Below are positions 36,986 to 39,316 of a DNA stretch of 39,316 nt, piece after piece; the first letter of the stretch is position 1; every line of letters starts with the position of its first letter. The DNA is from JAKAQB01 sp027320105 (GTDB taxonomy: Bacteria; Actinomycetota; Acidimicrobiia; Acidimicrobiales; Palsa-688): assembly GCA_027320105.1 (NCBI GenBank), contig DAHVMA010000095.1, positions 1 to 39,316 of the forward strand, written 5' to 3'. The position numbers and the translations under genes are program-made. The notes under the pieces are model-generated. The model was given only the letters and a program-made list of their open reading frames with translations, was not told where the DNA came from and made no database searches.

Positions 36986-38638
36986 GTGCGCAGCACCATG
37001 CAGGACACCCAGCTCACCATCCCGATGATCTTCCGCCACGGCGCCCGGGTGCACCGGGGCTCCAAGGTGGTGACCTTCGACGGGGCGGGGTGCAGCGAGG
37101 CGACGTTCGGGGAGGTGGCGGAACGGGTCGAGCGGCTCGCAGCGGCCCTCCGCCGCCTCGGTGTCGGCGAGGGCGACGCCGTCGGCACCTTCATGTGGAA
37201 CAACCAGGAGCACGTCGAGGCCTACTTCGCCGTCCCCGGCCTCGGCGCCGTGCTCCACACCCTCAACCTGCGGTTGTTCCCCGACCAGCTGGCGCACATC
37301 GTCAACGAGGCCGGCGACAAGGTCATCCTCGTCAACTCGACCGTGCTTCCGCTGCTCGCCCGCGTCGCCGGCGACCTCTCGACCGTCGAGCACTACGTGC
37401 TCGTCGACGACGGCGCCCCCGCCGACGACGCCGTGCGCGCCGCCCTCGGCGCCCCCGTGCACGGCTACGAGGACCTGCTCGCCGCAGAGGCCGGCGGTGT
37501 CGGGGCCGGCGGTGTCGACTGGCCCGACCTCGACGAACGGGCGCCGGCCGCCATGTGCTACACGAGCGGCACCACCGGCGATCCCAAGGGCGTGGTCTAC
37601 AGCCACCGCTCGACCGTCCTCCACGCCTTCGCCTACAACAACGCTGCCCCCGACCTCCCCCTCGGCGACCGCGACCGGGCCCTCGTGATCGTGCCGATGT
37701 TCCACGTCAACGCGTGGGGATGGCCGTTCGTGGCGTGGATGAACGGCGCCGACATGGTCATGCCCTCCCGCTTCTTGCAGGGAGGCCCGCTGGCCCAGCT
37801 GATGGCCGCCACCCGCGTGACCGTCTCCGCCGGTGTGCCGACCATCTGGAACGAGGTGCTGACCTACCTCCAGGCCAACCCCGGGACGGATCTGTCGTCG
37901 CTGCGGGGGCTCGTCTCGGGAGGTTCGGCGCTGCCGCCCAAGATCGTGGCCGGCTTCGACCGCCTCGGCATCCTCGTCCTCCAGGGTTGGGGCATGACCG
38001 AGACCAGCCCCATCTGCGCTGTCAGCTTCCCGCCACGTGACGCCGACCCACGGGACCCGGCGTGGCGGCTGAAGACCGGGCGCGTCGTGCCCGGAGTGGA
38101 GCTGCGCATCGTGACCCCCGAGGGCGAGGTGGCACCGTGGGACGGCACCACCACCGGCGAGATAGAGGTGCGCGGGCCCTGGATCACCGGCAGCTACCAC
38201 CTCGACCCCGCACCCGAGAAGTTCCATGACGGCTGGCTCCGCACGGGCGACATCGGCAGCGTCGACCAACGTGGCTACCTGCAGATCAGCGACCGGCTGA
38301 AGGATGTCATCAAGTCCGGTGGCGAGTGGATCTCGTCGGTCGAGCTCGAGAACGAGATCATGGACCATCCCGATGTCCTAGAGGCGGCGGTGATCGGCGT
38401 CCCCGACGACAAGTGGGGCGAGCGGCCGCTCGCCGTGGTCGTCCGGCGGGAGGGATGCACCGTCGGGGCGGACGACCTGCGGGCGTTCCTCGCCGACCGG
38501 GTGGCGAAGTGGTGGGTGCCGGAACGCTGGGCGTTCCTCGAGGCCGTCCCGAAGACCTCGGTTGGTAAGTTCGACAAGAAGGTCCTTCGCCACCGGGAGG
38601 CCACCGGCGAGCTGCGGGCGGACGGTCCGGGGGACTGA
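36986..38638 (+). CDS. Long-chain fatty acid--CoA ligase (FadD-like)
   Basis: A 550-residue ANL-superfamily acyl-CoA synthetase. It begins VRSTMQDTQLTIPMIFRHG, close to the start I know from actinobacterial long-chain ligases of this type, which supports the GTG at 36986; AGGA lies upstream, and ATGs at 36977 and 36998 are alternatives. Motifs: CYTSGTTGDPKGVVYSHRS (P-loop), GWGMTETSPI (A5), RTGDIGSVDQRGYLQISD with RLKDVIKSGGEWISSVELE (A7-A8) and PKTSVGKFDKK (catalytic lysine). The WISS form of the hinge region is usual for the medium/long-chain group. It activates a fatty or aromatic acid. It converges with the ctaG-like gene over a repeat-rich 227-base spacer. Confidence 0.88.
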   Translation: MRSTMQDTQLTIPMIFRHGARVHRGSKVVTFDGAGCSEATFGEVAERVERLAAALRRLGVGEGDAVGTFMWNNQEHVEAYFAVPGLGAVLHTLNLRLFPDQLAHIVNEAGDKVILVNSTVLPLLARVAGDLSTVEHYVLVDDGAPADDAVRAALGAPVHGYEDLLAAEAGGVGAGGVDWPDLDERAPAAMCYTSGTTGDPKGVVYSHRSTVLHAFAYNNAAPDLPLGDRDRALVIVPMFHVNAWGWPFVAWMNGADMVMPSRFLQGGPLAQLMAATRVTVSAGVPTIWNEVLTYLQANPGTDLSSLRGLVSGGSALPPKIVAGFDRLGILVLQGWGMTETSPICAVSFPPRDADPRDPAWRLKTGRVVPGVELRIVTPEGEVAPWDGTTTGEIEVRGPWITGSYHLDPAPEKFHDGWLRTGDIGSVDQRGYLQISDRLKDVIKSGGEWISSVELENEIMDHPDVLEAAVIGVPDDKWGERPLAVVVRREGCTVGADDLRAFLADRVAKWWVPERWAFLEAVPKTSVGKFDKKVLRHREATGELRADGPGD

Positions 38639-38663
38639 CCGGGGACGGGCGCCGGCGTGGCGT

Positions 38664-38695
38664 GGCCGTGGGGCGGCGTGGCCGTGGGGCGGCGT
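38664..38695. repeat. Two perfect tandem copies of a 16-bp GC-rich unit
   Basis: The unit GGCCGTGGGGCGGCGT occurs at 38664-38679 and 38680-38695, with partial copies on both sides. It lies just after the stop of the acyl-CoA ligase gene. Confidence 0.8.
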
Positions 38696-38820
38696 GGCGT
38701 GCCCGACGTAGGTGGGTGCACAGCGGTGGGGTTTCCGGCAACGAACGCACCGGGGTGCATCCAATGCACCCAGTTCCGAGGTGGATCGGCGCACGCCCGA
38801 CGTCCCTGGTGGCGCTCCCC

Positions 38821-38862
38821 GCCGCAGCCGTGGCACCCCCCGCCGCAGCCGTGGCACCCCCC
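38821..38862. repeat. Two perfect tandem copies of a 21-bp unit
   Basis: Copies at 38821-38841 and 38842-38862 start GCCGCAGCCGTGG and end in a C run. A degenerate third copy runs into the stop region of the ctaG-like gene. The length is a multiple of 3, so in the minus frames it reads as peptide repeats, but it lies beyond the stop codon. Confidence 0.8.
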
Positions 38863-38865
38863 GCC

Positions 38866-39316
38866 TCAGCCCCGCCGCAGCGAGCGCAGGGTTGCCGCCA
38901 TGCCGGCGCCTGCCGGCGCCGGCGCCGGCGCCGGTTGCCCGGCATCGAGGCGGGCGTCGATGCGCTTTGCGAGGCGGGCGTCGGAGCGCACCCACTCGAC
39001 GTAGACGGGTATGACGGCGAGGAGGGTGGCGGCGTCGCCGGCGATCCACAGCTCGGCGCCGCCGAGATGGGTGCTGCTCAGCGAGTACATGGCCGCGACG
39101 CTCGTCCGCTTCTCCATCAACGCCATGCCGAGGAACGACATCAAGGGCACGCCCATCAGCAGGTTGATGATCTTGAGCCCCGAGCTCATGCGCCCGCCGG
39201 GGATCGGATCCACGCCGACCATCGGCCACCAAAAGAGCATGGCGCTGATGAGGAACCCGAGGTTGATCAGGTCCATGAGCCACATGCGCTCCATGGCGAA
39301 GCCGATCGCCCCCGAC
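38866..39316 (-). CDS. Cytochrome c oxidase assembly protein CtaG-type (partial)
   Basis: The C-terminal 150 residues of a multi-helix membrane protein; the frame stays open to the right edge, so the start is outside the window. The segment INLGFLISAMLFWWPMVGVDP, followed by a basic loop and IINLLMGVPLMSFLGMALM, matches the late helices of CtaG (caa3-type oxidase assembly) proteins, where the GVDP motif is usual. LGGAELWIAGDAATLLAVIPVYVEWVRSD is the last helix region and is also typical. The tail is Ala/Pro/Gly-rich. Such proteins help insert copper into cytochrome oxidase. Other oxidase genes would be expected further right. Confidence 0.75.
   Translation of the reverse strand, partial: SGAIGFAMERMWLMDLINLGFLISAMLFWWPMVGVDPIPGGRMSSGLKIINLLMGVPLMSFLGMALMEKRTSVAAMYSLSSTHLGGAELWIAGDAATLLAVIPVYVEWVRSDARLAKRIDARLDAGQPAPAPAPAGAGMAATLRSLRRG

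Noticed and set aside
34760..38368. A 1202-residue open frame on the minus strand
   Set aside because: Only its last 190 residues (GNAT) are protein-like. The rest is Arg/Gly/Ala translation antisense or out of frame to the GT-C-like and acyl-CoA ligase genes, as expected at very high GC.
38663..38862. CRISPR-like short repeats
   Set aside because: The units are directly adjacent with no unique spacers and only two copies each.
38700..38868. Continuation of the ctaG-like protein past its TGA as a GCHGCGG-repeat tail (selenocysteine or frameshift)
   Set aside because: The stop is at the usual end of the family and no selenocysteine element is seen. The Cys-Gly-His repeats are just one reading of the 21-bp DNA repeat.

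Overview
This window comes from a very high-GC actinobacterium (Actinomycetota). Acidimicrobiia is my best guess, from GC3-rich codon use, the protein families and the compact layout, but nothing here fixes the rank. About 30 protein genes are packed on both strands. I see no rRNA, tRNA, CRISPR array or intact insertion sequence. Many start codons lack a Shine-Dalgarno site and instead have a TANNNT-like -10 hexamer 5-8 nt upstream, which points to frequent leaderless transcription.

Layout. 65-3074 is a tight + strand operon: a TetR regulator, a glutamate-1-semialdehyde-type class III aminotransferase and a DAO-type FAD oxidoreductase, probably for catabolism of an amine or amino acid. 3150-6849 holds DNA-3-methyladenine glycosylase I, a DHA2 drug-type exporter, a class II glutamine amidotransferase and a divergent TetR. 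6876-11226 carries a NERD/UvrD-type helicase with altered motifs, a membrane-anchored Holliday-junction-resolvase-like nuclease and a CYTH-CHAD protein. 11686-14361 encodes a large membrane protein with GAF, HD-GYP, GAF and GGDEF domains, so it may both make and break c-di-GMP. 14392-21514 has an MFS exporter, a DUF4232 lipoprotein, a succinate-semialdehyde-type dehydrogenase, a pair of small membrane proteins behind a tandem-repeat promoter, a glycosyltransferase remnant, a MATE transporter and a patatin-like lipase. 21753-27319 has an orphan CoxL-like molybdenum hydroxylase subunit, a Spinster-like MFS protein and an FAD amine oxidase.

27553-33075 is the most interesting part. A minus-strand operon starts with a citrate synthase homologue fused to a MerR/excisionase-type helix-turn-helix and continues with a class C beta-lactamase-like hydrolase, a small membrane protein and glucose-6-phosphate dehydrogenase. 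It diverges from a second, stand-alone citrate synthase. The 67-bp gap between them holds two perfect inverted repeats, one lying on the -35 and -10 boxes of the second gene. This suggests a metabolic enzyme that reads a citrate-cycle substrate and controls its paralogue and itself (inference).

33107-39316 holds two acyl-CoA synthetases, a GNAT acetyltransferase, a GT-C-like membrane protein and the C-terminal part of a CtaG-type cytochrome oxidase assembly protein that runs off the right edge. Between the convergent genes ending at 27319 and 27553 lies a 47-bp AT-richer palindrome with two nested perfect stems, unlike anything else in the window.
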